A stretch of 64,000 bases of DNA from Sycon ciliatum (Eukaryota > Porifera > Calcarea > Leucosolenida > Sycettidae), in NCBI RefSeq assembly GCF_964019385.1, contig NC_088646.1, positions 12,951,591 through 13,015,590 of the forward strand, read 5' to 3'. The notes below the pieces were generated by a model, which searched no databases, had not been told where the DNA came from, and worked only from the letters and a program-made list of their open reading frames with translations. This document shows, piece after piece, positions 21,860-32,750 of the stretch (position 1 is its first letter; every line of letters begins with the position of its first letter). Both the position numbers and the translations under genes were made by a program.

Positions 21860-22132
21860 GCGAAGGACTAAAGGGACCGTCACTTAATTTTTGCCGACTA
21901 CCCGCCTAGCGCCTGGACTTGTAAAAAAATTGATTTTGCAAGTCTTCAATCATGTCTGCATGTACGCGCTATCCAATCCAGCCATGTGGCGTGAACAGAT
22001 TGCTTGACGTGAAAGGTAGCGCGGGCGAGCGCGAGTCGTACGCGCTCGCGGACGTGTCTGGCACGTGAAACGAAAAGATTTTTTTGGCGGGTAGTCGGCA
22101 AAAATTAAGTGACGGTCCCTTTAGTCCTTCGC
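21860..22132. mobile_element. MITE with 47-bp terminal inverted repeats
   Basis: The left arm starts GCGAAGGACTAAAGGGACCG at 21860 and continues through GTCACTTAATTTTTGCCGAC. The right arm at 22086-22132 is its inverse with almost no mismatch. The short central region has GCGCGAGCGCGAG-type sequence. There is no coding capacity. Element tips may be inside the arms at AGGGACCGTC, since the outer bases could be flanking inverted sequence. Confidence 0.75.
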
Positions 22133-23254
22133 CTTTTGTTTGTCCCCATTGCTCTCCGTTGCTATGCGTATCGAAGGAGCCGTGACGTCACACTTAACAG
22201 CCCCATAGCACAGTAGTAGAGGTGAGGGGTGGCATGGCGGGAACCAGGCCAGGGAGGCGTGAAAACTCCCTTCCGGAGCTTCCTAGCCCGTCCAGGCGAG
22301 AACTACAGCCGTTGAAGCGGCCTCACAAAATGCATCACGCCGTTAGCATGGTTAGCAGTGTCATTGTTACATCGTGGGGGGGGGGGGCAGTGTAACAAGT
22401 AAAATACAACCGAGTAACTACATTATAACTTATAAGGCGAGGTGACAAGGAAAGAAGGAAGAGCGCCAAAAAGGTGATCTCTTTTGTCAGTAACGCAAGC
22501 AATCTTCTCGACTTGTTCTCATTCCCCAAGAAGCTTGTTGCATGCTGTTCTGTGTTTTAAAATGTTTGTCCTCGAAGAAGAGGAGGTTTTTCTCCAGCGG
22601 TTTTCTACAACCCGGTTGCCGTATGCTAAAGAAATGCGTTCCAGTTGTCCGTCCCGCTCCTCCACGCTCAGCAGTTGCTGTGGCCTGCACGTCTCAAGAA
22701 CTTCATCAGTGCGAACTCCAGTCGACTGGTTTTAGAAGCCACACTCTCTCTCAACGTCTCTCTCTCTCTCTCTCTCTCTCTCCCTCCCTCTCTCTTCGTG
22801 TTCGCCATTGGCAATGGGTATACAAGTCGCCAGGCGTTCTTGGGTGGCTGCGCCAACTCCAGCAATCCAGCTCCAGGTACCCTGAAGCACGGCAACGAAA
22901 GCTGTGTTTGTGAGATAAGTTAGTTATCACCGGCAAGCCTCGAGCAAGGAAGGCCAAGCGGGAGTTGCAAAAACTCCACACTGGCATGCCATGGTGCAGG
23001 CAACCACAAGTACGAGTGTACATACTACTATTACTAGTCATTGTACTCGTATGTTTAGCGGGCTCCCTGCGAGTATTGCTAGCGGGTTGCCCTAGCACAC
23101 GAGTCTGGAAAACACTCGGATGGCATATGGACTTGTGTGGAAAGGTTTCGCGAAGTCAAACCGACTGAAGCTATCATCATCATGAAGGTGACCTCGCACT
23201 GATGATAGCCACAGATGACTGGGGATGTTGCAGCTCTGTGCGGTAAGACTCAGA
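22133..23254. other. Intergenic DNA
   Basis: After the inverted copy of the 19.3-kb repeat block (to about 22215), I recognise no gene. There is a G-run at 22376-22387 and a (CT)n tract at about 22747-22795. The open frames around 22542-22923 pass through the CT tract and show no domain. Confidence 0.5.
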
Positions 23255-23262
23255 GTTCTAAC

Positions 23263-24169
23263 TAGGGCTCAAACGGTTAGTCCGATTAACCGGTTGCAGA
23301 CCGGTTACGAAGGATTAACGGTTAACCGATAAAGATAACGGTTACGCAGTAACTTTTCAGTCAATTTTTCAGTATCAGATCGTTGCAAAGTATGCACTTT
23401 CGAAATTTCGCTGGCTGTCGCACGCGTACGCAATTTCTGGGCTGTCAACTCGGTCATATCTGGTCTCTTCGTGTGAGAGTATGTATGAACGAGCATGCAA
23501 GAGAATATACAGTAGGTATCGGTTATAGCGTGGGTGTTTGAAAAACGACTTTCTATTCTTATTTCCGATATTTCTTACACACGATAAATCCAGTGTGGCA
23601 TATCATATGCATGTGCGCAGGGGCAGGAAGATCATCGTACATGCAACGCAGTACTTCTGTACATGTGGCTGGTCATAGTCCCATAGGCTTACCATGTGGC
23701 TATGCAAAATGAGTTACATGGCCACAACAGTTGAATCTGCAGCACTACGACGCAACGAGAGTCACATCAGAACGGCATTGGACAGATGTTATTACTACAT
23801 GCGATACACTTTGTACTAATCTGGCATGTTTCGCTACACAAAGTCCATTCTTAGGACCGATATATTCCACTATGGGATAAAATTGCTTGTAAGAATAAAT
23901 GTGCACTTGAAATCCATGTTATGATTATGAAAACATGAGAGTTCATTCTTCTAGGCAGTATATTCTTTTACACGACCACGCTATAACCGATACGCACTGT
24001 ACATGTGTGCGTTGTACTGAATAGGGTACATTTTTTCACTAAGTATAGTCAAATATACGGTTAAAAAAGAGTCCGCAGGATTGCCGTGGCTTATAGGTTA
24101 TAACCGTTAAACCGACCGTTAGCTTAGCAGTTAACCGTTGGGGGTAAAACCGTGACCGTTAGAGCCCTA
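23263..24169. mobile_element. hAT-type element with 8-bp target duplication
   Basis: The ends TAGGGCTCAAACGGTTA (23263) and its inverse-like ACCGTTAGAGCCCTA (ending 24169) are flanked by identical 8-bp copies of GTTCTAAC (23255-23262 and 24170-24177). An 8-bp duplication and TAGGG ends fit hAT. The subterminal regions are full of CGGTTA/TAACCG words in both directions. No transposase frame exists, so it is non-autonomous. It is itself interrupted by a second element at 23510-23999. Confidence 0.85.
23510..23999. mobile_element. TA-flanked MITE nested in the hAT element
   Basis: CAGTAGGTATCGGTTATAGC at 23510 and its inverse GCTATAACCGATACGCACTG ending at 23999 are flanked by TA on each side (23508-23509 and 24000-24001). 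The length is 490 bases, with no coding capacity. CAGT tips and TA duplications suggest a Tc1/mariner-type origin. Confidence 0.75.
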
Positions 24170-24179
24170 GTTCTAACAG

Positions 24180-24970
24180 ATAATTTCTTGAAGAATGTAT
24201 TGCAATGCAGCTTGAACATCAGGACTGTAGCACTGGGATTCCAGGTGGTCCGCCAAACGGGATACTTGACCGGAAATGAACATCACCGAAACCAGGAGCT
24301 GCCTGGTTTTCAACTCTAGATTTGCCTGTATGAGAGTCACCTTTTCGAAATAAGGTCAGGCCATGCCCGGATGGGCTAGCTGCGGCTGGCTACGGCCCTG
24401 AACGTGATTGTTTCCCAGTGCGGACTTGATTAGTGTGAGCAGTGTTACAATTTTTTTACGAGAAACCACAAACCTCGAGAACAGAATAGAGCTTTTTCAA
24501 GGACGCCTTTCCCGCCACCGCCCCGTCGATCACCCCGAGATTGTGGTGAACAGGTCGCATGTCAAAATGCCTTGAACAGTATACAAAATGTGACAGGTTC
24601 GTCTCCACCAGCGCTTGGAACGATTCTGAAGCTTGTTCTTTTTTGCCCAAGCCATGGAAGGGCTTCCTGGCAACTGTTCTGACTCAACATGAATGTCGGA
24701 CATCAAGTGGAGCGCCATTCTACTGCTTCTTTCAAGCATCCATTCCCATACAAAGTGAACATAAACTGGGCTTCGCCTGTTCACCAGAGATTCAAGAATT
24801 TCTCGCACTTTACCCCAAAAAGTGACCGTTGGTACAACCTTGAAAAAGCTCTATACTGGTGGCTGCAGTTGCAGCTGTGGTATTGAAACTGCAGTCTCTC
24901 CGCCGACCTGAAGTCTCGGCTTCAGCAACACTTTTAAAAGTGCACACAAAGTATGCTCTGTTCTGCCTTA
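24180..24970. other. Intergenic DNA, nothing recognised
   Basis: No exon, RNA gene or terminal repeat was identified. The frames at 24530-24825 on both strands have no recognisable motif. Confidence 0.45.
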
Positions 24971-25767
24971 GGCTGTACTCACACTACTTGAAAGGTTGAC
25001 GCGAATGTCGCGTTCAAAACTAGACAAAAGTACTTGAAAAAGCCATTCCAAGCACACTGCACTCCAGTGACGACTTGAAACATTCTTGTCAGCAAATTAC
25101 CATGGAGAAACATGATGTCATGTGGTAGTTTTGCAAATCCCGAGGCACGTTCCTTCAATTTTTTTTGCGCTCGATCAACTTATTTGCAATTTTCAGTTCA
25201 TGAGAAAATAGAAACAGTTATATCTTGCTTGGATCATGGAGTTTGTTCGCCATGCTTCGCGAAGAAGTAGCACATCGTCGACGGATGAAGAAGTTTCTCT
25301 CCACAGCTCAATGAGCTTCTTCTCCAAGTCGTCAGAAAACACTACGCGAGGCATGATGTCGGTACAAAAGCAATGGTACAAAATAAATGCGACAGAAACG
25401 GCAATCAAAACAACGGGAAGCTACTGGAAGAAAGAAGACGAAAAATACTCAGAAAAAACACCACAGAATTCAGAAATGACAGGCAAAAAAAGGAAACTAC
25501 AAGTATATGTACAAGAGCAGTACGACCACGAGGAAACAAAGCATGAAAAATATTCTGGAGCCTTTCACCGTACAATAGTACTCTGGCCTCCTGACCTCGC
25601 ACAGCTTTCCAAACGGCTTGAAAGCAAAAAAAACTCGTAGAAGAGGGTTCCGTTTCCGCTGAAACCAAGAGTACATGAAAACCTTTTTCATCTTCGCAAC
25701 CGTCACCGTGGTAACATTCACACGTAAGTCACTTGTATGCGGTTTTTCAAGTAGTGTGAGTACAGCC
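24971..25767. mobile_element. DNA transposon remnant with MADF-like fragment
   Basis: The ends GGCTGTACTCACACTACTTG (24971) and its inverse CAAGTAGTGTGAGTACAGCC (ending 25767) match perfectly over 20 bases and are flanked by TA. On the minus strand a short frame (about 25193-25355) reads MPRVVFSDDLEKKLIELWRE. That resembles the start of a MADF/Myb-like DNA-binding domain as found in PIF/Harbinger-related accessory proteins. The rest is degenerate. Confidence 0.7.
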
Positions 25768-26514
25768 TAATGCACTGTTTAATAGAGAAAAAAAATTAAA
25801 TTTCCCGGCATTTTCAGGAGTTAACTATGGATACATTGACGCATGTAAAGTTTGCCGAGCGCCGTGTGAACTGGGTCATGGTTTGCAAGCGACTTCTTCT
25901 TCACACACACGCATGTGTTTTCATGTCGTGTGAATGGCCTATTAAATTAATATGGTACGTAACACGATATGGACAATTTGTACACCAAAAACGGGAGAAA
26001 ATCGAAATGCTGGCCAAAGTGGAAGAATTTGAAACGGAAATCTCCTGCCGTGAAAAATTGAATGTGTGAGCAGTCGAAACGGAGCTAGGCTACATCATTG
26101 CTTGTAGGGTTCGTCCAGAAAAAGTAGATGCATAGTGGACTACTGGACTTTTGTGTTTAGTGCATGTTTAAAAACACGTCCATTATGGTACATTACCATT
26201 ACCAGATTACGTCTTCATTATGCCATTGGTGCTCACACAACGGCACTGCTCACATAATACACTTTTCTGGATCCTTCTGGCCGTGTAGACGCGCAAAAGC
26301 AATACAAACGGAAATCAGCTCTGATCAGCTTCGATCATGTGAACTTGCCACAACAGAAAGAAAGAGGCCCATGAAGAAATAAGGGGTCAAAACGGAATGC
26401 TGGCCTAGCAGCAAGAAAAATACCGTGCACACTTTGTGGGACTGTGCTGGTTTTTGAACGGTTGTCCGCGATGCATTTGCAGGGCTTTTCAGTAGTGTGC
26501 GACCGTATACAGGC
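25768..26514. other. Intergenic DNA, nothing recognised
   Basis: There are short frames only. One at 25827-26069 (+) has no family motif. No terminal repeat was seen. Confidence 0.45.
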
Positions 26515-26935
26515 GTGTCGCACCGACTTTGGAGGTGGGGCGGCCATGGAAGGGTCCGGGGGTCCTCCCCCGGGAAAAAAATTCAAAAATTGAAGCCAAT
26601 TGCAAGCATTCCCGGGCATTTGGTGCCGTTTCAGTGTACGGTAACTACAATGAAAGGCTTTTTGATTCTGCAAAAAAACAAGAAGATGCTACGATCGGGG
26701 ACAAACATTACCCTCCCCCGGGAAAAATTCAAAAATTGAAGCCAATTGCAAGCATTCCCAGGCATTTGGTGCCATTTCAGTGTACATGGACTTTTGATTC
26801 TGCAACAAACCACGATCGGGGACAAGGATTTGCCACGTTTGCGCTGAGATCATCGCGCTTTGCTGCAGTGTGCTCAAACGGCCGAAAAAGTGGGGCGGCC
26901 ATGGCCGCCCCGGCCGGTGCGGTTCCGACGCCCTT
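26515..26935. mobile_element. MITE-like element with internal tandem duplication
   Basis: GTCGCACCGAC with GTGGGGCGGCCATGG near 26517-26550 faces GTGGGGCGGCCATGG..GGTGCGGTTCCGACGCCC near 26890-26932. Inside, a ~140-base unit is present twice in tandem (about 26565-26700 and 26707-26825). It carries CCCCCGGGAAAAA, TTGAAGCCAATTGCAAGCAT and TGGTGCC.TTTCAGTGTAC. The right tip resembles the GGGGCGTCGGA-ended family. Confidence 0.55.
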
Positions 26936-28300
26936 GGTATATACGCCTCCTGTTCGGATAAATTAAAATAAAATTTCTTGTCGCATCCGGATGGATTCAG
27001 CAATGGTTAGTTTCTGTGGGCACTCTCCTCCGGGGTCTCCTTTGCAGTATTGGCGCCTCCGGCTTGGCAGTCCGATGCAGTACTTGGTGCGCATCCGCTG
27101 GCCGAGAAGTGATCAGACGTGAACTCGTCGTCCGCGTCAATGTGCGTATTGTTGATGGTAAATAGTCTTTGTCAGACGGGTGACAGGTTCTGGGGTGGTG
27201 AATGGCGGTGGCGGCGGCACTCTCCTTGGTTTCGGCTTGGTTGTCATTATTCCCGACACGGCCAACAGTGCGATCCTGGCCGGGGCATGGTGCCCGTTGC
27301 TCAAATAAAAAGGTCTCCGTCATCAGGTCAAACTCGATCTCCGAAAACGGGGGCTAGGTAACCCAGCTTTGATATCTTCGGTGTAAATGACCCCAACTCG
27401 ACCTGTGAGCCTGCATGGCACTACATGTATTTCCACTATCAGGATTGACCTGCATGCTAAGCTGTCTGCCTCTTACAAGCAGCTTTGCATCATGCACCGC
27501 CGCCTGCTGTCACTTGGGGAGTCCTTGTGCCTTGGGAAGCTATTGTGCCTCGATTGAGCCTACACTTTAGGAGTGCCCTCTCTCCTCTTTCAGGCTTGCT
27601 GCTACTATGGGTGCATTTGTCCCTTGACAAGCTTGTGGCAGCTTCTTGTTGTCATCCGTGTACATAGTCAGTAGTTGGGTTGGGACATATTATTATAGGG
27701 GCGGCTTTATTGGTTTTGTGTCTGGATTATGCAGCATCCTGGGTCACTTAAGACCATGGGGAGTACTGCTGTTGTATGTGAAGAAATATAATAAGGGAGA
27801 CTGAGAGAAAAAAAGAAAGAAAAAAGAGAGAAACACTGTGAACAGCAAATCCACAATGCTTCATGTACAATCTCTTATACTTCGAGTATAATTAATCTGC
27901 TAGAAAGAGACTTAACACAAGCAGGTACTGAGAGCTAAATCAGAAAAACAAAATCCGTTGAAAAGTAGCCGTCGTCAAACCTAAAATCGAGCCCTTCAGT
28001 GACACAATAGCACTGAAGGCGATGTAATTCTTCTCATTCAACATCAGAGAAGCACCGTCAAAACCGATGAATGGGGGTTGATAGTATTGTTGACGTCTTT
28101 GTTATTGGCAAATGATTAATATTACGATCATAATTATTTTCTGCAAATAGGGGCTTCAACTAATAGTTCGAACCATGGGCATTCGCAAACCAATGCAACT
28201 TATTGAAGGGTAAATTGTTATTTCATCTGAGTTATGATGATGTCAACTGTGCCAAGGAGCGCCTCCTTTTGCAAGATGGATACGCTGGCTCCGGCATCCA
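26936..28300. other. Intergenic DNA, no gene recognised
   Basis: The GC-rich part at about 27000-27330 has frames on both strands, but none carries a domain I can name. The remainder is AT-rich and without landmarks. Confidence 0.45.
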
Positions 28301-28308
28301 GTTCCCTC

Positions 28309-28900
28309 ACAAAGTCAGCAGTCGAGGGGGTTAATCCACCTAACTCCCCCCACAATTTCTGGCACGATCTTGGCCCGAACCTGCCACATCTGTTCCACCT
28401 CGCGCTTCAGGCCTTGATATTTCTGTATCTTCTCCACAGATTTTCGGCGGATGTTCCTATCCAAAGGGACACTTACGTCCACAAGCAATGCTTCATCTTT
28501 GCCCTTGATAACAATGTCGGGTCTTTGCTCTGACGGGCGCTGCTGTTGGAATTGGCACTTCCCAGTAGATTGACACATCCGTTTCAGCACTGTACACGAC
28601 GTTAGTGAGTTGGTGACTTGTGTTCTTATTTGAAATGTCCGATGCACCATGCTTCCTGCACAGCGTCCAGTGGAGATACTTTGCTAACCTGTTGTGGCGA
28701 TTGACATAGTGACTTCCAGCACAAACCGTGCATGCTCCAATAAGGTGGAAAACCGTTTCCTTGTCCTTTCCACACATCCTGAAGCTCGTTTTCGTTGACA
28801 CACCCATTCCAAGTCGGAGGAATAGCGCGAGCTCTGGTGTGGGGAGCGAACCCTTTCTTATAATTATTATTATCAAATTTAGCAATCCCCACATGCCTTC
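28309..28900 (-). pseudogene. R4/Dong-like non-LTR retrotransposon, C-terminal zinc-knuckle and RLE fragment
   Basis: Two minus-strand frames together cover the C-terminal end of an RLE-type non-LTR polyprotein. The upstream frame has a CCHC-like segment (RMCGKDKETVFHLIGAC) and NRHNRLAKYLHWTLCRKHG. The downstream frame has RPDIVIKGKDEALLVDVSVP, matching the PD..D restriction-like endonuclease core, then EKIQKYQGLKREVEQMW and the IVPEIVGG end. A +1 frameshift near 28530-28560 separates them. No reverse transcriptase domain remains, so the copy is 5'-truncated. Family assignment rests on these motifs only. Confidence 0.75.
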
Positions 28901-29190
28901 TTACAGGGCACCCTAGAAATGAAAGCACTGAACTTCTTTCTTGCTTGATCATGGAATCTGCTTCGCTGGGGTATTGTTAACTGTGATGTGTCACGACATA
29001 GCTACTTCAAGTACATGTAGATCCGATTTGTGGATGGGAGCCATCACCATCTCTACGAGGACATCTGCACTAACCATCTAGTGGGAAATTAGGAACATTA
29101 TTGTTAATTTGTATTAGTTTGGTTAGTGACCTTAGCATTGAAAGATGACTTGGCGGAGTGCTATAAAGGCCTTATAAAGTTATAATTATA

Positions 29191-30059
29191 TTAAAGGGGA
29201 AGTATACCCTAAAATCAAATTTTCACCAGTTGTAGTCTTCTGGGTGCTGAGTCGAATGGTCTTGGTCCGAGGAAGCTGCGACGCTCCCTTCCTACTTGAA
29301 TCCCAATCGAACTCGCGCACTTCCACCGAAACTGGGTGACTGCGCCCTACTAGATGGGGATTTGTATGCAAAATGTCACTAAAAGCGCCATTTCGTTCTT
29401 ATAAAAGCACGGATGACCGCGATTGGCCCATATGTTGTAGTCTTTTGGACGCTGAGTCGACTGGTTTTGGTCCGAAAAGGCTGCGATGCAGCGTTCCTCC
29501 TTTATTCCCAATCGAACATGGTTGAAGAAGCGGTCACGTGCTCCTGCGTACACCAGTCACCTGGTCACCGTGCCTGCAGGGTACAACTTACTAGCCTGTT
29601 TGACCTTTTTTGGGTGTAGTCCTGTCACTCGAGTTGAACTCGAGTTGAACCTTGGTGTGAAAGTTGTCACCTGCTGGCGCGGTGACCAGGTGATTTGGGC
29701 ACCCAGGAGCACGTGACCGCTTGTTCAACCATGTTCGATTGGGAATAAAGGAGGAACGCTGCATCGCAGCCTTTTCGGACCAAAACCAGTCGACTCAGCG
29801 TCCAAAAGACTACAACATATGGGCCAATCGCGGTCATCCGTGCTTTTATAAGAACGAAATGGCGCTTTTAGTGACATTTTGCATACAAATCCCCATCTAG
29901 TAGGGCGCAGTCACCCAGTTTCGGTGGAAGTGCGCGAGTTCGATTGGGATTCAAGTAGGAAGGGAGCGTCGCAGCTTCCTCGGACCAAGACCATTCGACT
30001 CAGCACCCAGAAGACTACAACTGGTGAAAATTTGATTTTAGGGTATACTTCCCCTTTAA
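29191..30059. repeat. 869-bp near-perfect palindrome (foldback element) ending in TTAA
   Basis: The left arm (29191-29589) and right arm (29661-30059) are inverse copies with a ~70-base spacer. I find no mismatch over the outer ~335 bases; differences begin near 29527/29723. The tips read TTAAAGGGGAAGTATACCC and its inverse, and symmetry stops exactly at TTAA. Each arm holds two diverged copies of a ~90-base block starting GTTGTAGTCTT (29229 and 29434 in the left arm), so the structure has four related blocks. The same 55-60-codon frame occurs in both arms only because they are copies. TTAA flanks suggest a piggyBac-type foldback element. Confidence 0.9.
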
Positions 30060-31808
30060 CAAAGTGCTGATTTTGCCGAGGTAACGAGGAGAAATCTGTC
30101 ATAAAAATAGAAAATGATATACAGAAATCGATACAATAATTATTATTATGCTAGTGAGAATCGCTACGGTACACGTATTAAAGCCGGTCAGTTTTAGGAA
30201 ATCGCTATAATGTGCAGCTCGTTAGAACAATGCCGGGCCTGTAGTAACTTGGGCATATTTGTGCACTCTTTGCTTGGTAGCAAGAGCAACGGTGTATACG
30301 GCCCGTGCGGGAGAAATATTCTGCCAAGAGGGCTTTGGAAAAATAATCACCGAGTGTCAGACTGCCAGGGACTATTTCTTTATGCAAGTAGGTCAATACG
30401 TTTGTTGTTTAGGCAAACATTTCCCGTGATTTGTACTCGACTGAAGGAAAAATTCAAACTGAGCACCTCCACGTTTTGGCACTTTGGATACACGGATAAA
30501 ATTTCAGCCGAGGGCAAACACCTTTTGGGCGCATTAAAATGTCAGCCTGTACTGCCCCTGCCCATACCGTATTCTGTCACATTGTACCTTGCACATAAAT
30601 ATTTCGACTGCCACAAATTTTAGGCCCGAAGGCCCAGGCCGAAAATAGCCAAAAATAAATGTGCAGAAAAAGGGACGGGAAACATGGATATGGGTTATGA
30701 CTTATGAGCAACTGTCCAAAGCTGTTATTAGAATAATTATACGGTCAGAAAGGACGACAATTACACACCAAACTGACAGAGTGCTGAAACATTCAGCATT
30801 TAGTTGCTCATATCTCGTATCCATCTGTCCCTTCCTCTTTCTACATTTCGTTGGCTCGGTTTCCGCATTTTTAGAAACTGTCCCGAATATTAAATTCTGT
30901 TGATTTACAGTATTGGGAATGGGATAAACTTCAAACTAAAGGTAAACAGTCAGGGGAAGCACCAGAAACTTGGAAGTGGAAAAAATGCCAACCCCACCAG
31001 CACTGCGGTTTGAGTCCAGGTGGAGTTGGCATTTTTTCACTTTTCTGGCAGTTCGTCTCCCCTGATTGCTTGCCTTGAATACACAGTTGACAGTGGTCCC
31101 TTTATAATCCAGGACCATTATTTTGTGCTACGGAAATTCTGCTGGATTAGGGAGGGTGCTGGATTAACAAATCCGATTTACTGCACGAAGTGGACATTTG
31201 GGTAATTGAGATAATATATATGCTGGTTTCTTGAGGGTGGTGGTGTGCTGGACGACTGTACTACTATTCTAGCACCCATGTTGTGCTTTGGGTCCGTGTA
31301 TGACACCGGTATAGGATAACCAAGAGTGTACAGCTCAGCAAACACAACAGAAAATTAAAACAAAATGAGTAACGGCAATTGAAAAGCAGCTGGATCGATG
31401 GGTACAGCGGAAGTCGAAGCGGAATTCAGAAAGGGTGAATGAGGAAAGCATTAAAAAAAACCAGTAGAAGTGAAAATAACGCTCGGACGCACACTGGGAC
31501 AGCAGGTGCAGGAAAATAGAAGAAAAATAGAAGCAGAGGAGAATGGAATTCTGACCAAAGATTAAAAAACACAACAAGAACAGCACGACGAGTCTATTTG
31601 ACACGACTGTCTGTGATCTCTGATTAGCATGTTTCGTGGAGGTTAAGTATGTGTGTGTTTTCATGGAACTAAACTGCTTTCATGGAGATACTATTTTAAT
31701 ACTTCGAGTACATTCGCATTGCCAAGGATGATGTAGCCACTGCAAACCCAACCAGGAAACTAAGCCCTTTTCTTAAAAAGGATGTCGCTAGTGTAAAAAA
31801 AATTGAAG
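30060..31808. other. 3' flank of the anoctamin gene
   Basis: No protein gene recognised. It contains a hairpin element at 30951-31064. The anoctamin 3' untranslated region must lie in the higher-numbered part, but I could not fix a poly(A) site. The hydrophobic minus-strand frame 31335-31664 has no family motif. Confidence 0.5.
30951..31064. mobile_element. Short hairpin MITE
   Basis: CAGGGGAAGCACCAGAAACT at 30951 with AAAAAATGCCAACCCCACC pairs with GGTGGAGTTGGCATTTTTT and the end GTTCGTCTCCCCTG at 31064, around a ~20-base loop. It could form a long hairpin RNA. Confidence 0.65.
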
Positions 31809-32700
31809 TTATTCGACATGTTCCGTCTTCTGTACTGTCTTCTGTTGGCTGGCGTCAGCTTCGTGTTCTGCCAGCCACTGCTTTGCCAGGTGCTTGCGCC
31901 GCGCCATCTCGGTGGTAACCGACCTGGGACACGACGGAATGAAGTGCTCTATGACCAGGGCTAACAAGATGAGGATGTGCTCCAACGTGAACACCATACC
32001 CACCACATACCTGCAGCAGCAGCAGCAGTGAGCCATGCATGCAGCACAGTAAGAACAAGGACAAGAACAAGGACAAGAACAGGAACAGAAAGATGAGAAA
32101 CAACGGCCAACAAGCAAGAGGTGAGAGCAGATTCCCGTGCCCTGTCAAATGCATGACACATGGTGGTAACTGCAAGAGTCTGGTCAACTTCTCTAAAAGA
32201 GAAGGTTAGGCTGCAGAACGCAAAGAATTTGCCAGAAGTTGCAAGAAAACACTGTGCCTACACACAACAGTAAGTATTTCTGCCTGAATTTTAGAATTCC
32301 CTTCTCTGGCTTGCTTTTTCTTGGCTTACTGACGGTTGCGCTCCTTCCTCATGCAGAAATAATTTTTTTTAACAACAACATACAAGTGTTCTGCATTTGG
32401 AAGGAGTGCAGCCATCAGCAAACCAAGAAGAAGCAAGCCGAAGAAAATTTTAAGACTGTCTGCAGTGAACCTTGATATCTGACTTGCATCATTATGTGTG
32501 CTAGGTCGGGCAATGCCCAGCAAGTAACACTTTTCCTTCATTTTGCAATTAGGGGACAATAGTTTTAGGCTGGAAGCAGGCTGCATGGGTCAATTGAACT
32601 ATCGCATCAGACCGTTGGCCTTACGGTTAGCCTACACAGCTAAGAAGCCACGTGTGTGTGCGTGTGTGCGTGTGTGCGCGTGTGTGCGTGTGTGTGCGTG

Positions 32701-32750
<50 letters not shown>

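Noticed and set aside
29186..30102. Identical 61-63-codon frame in both orientations as a conserved small protein
   Set aside because: The identity is explained by the palindrome arms being copies of each other; it is not evidence of selection on a protein.
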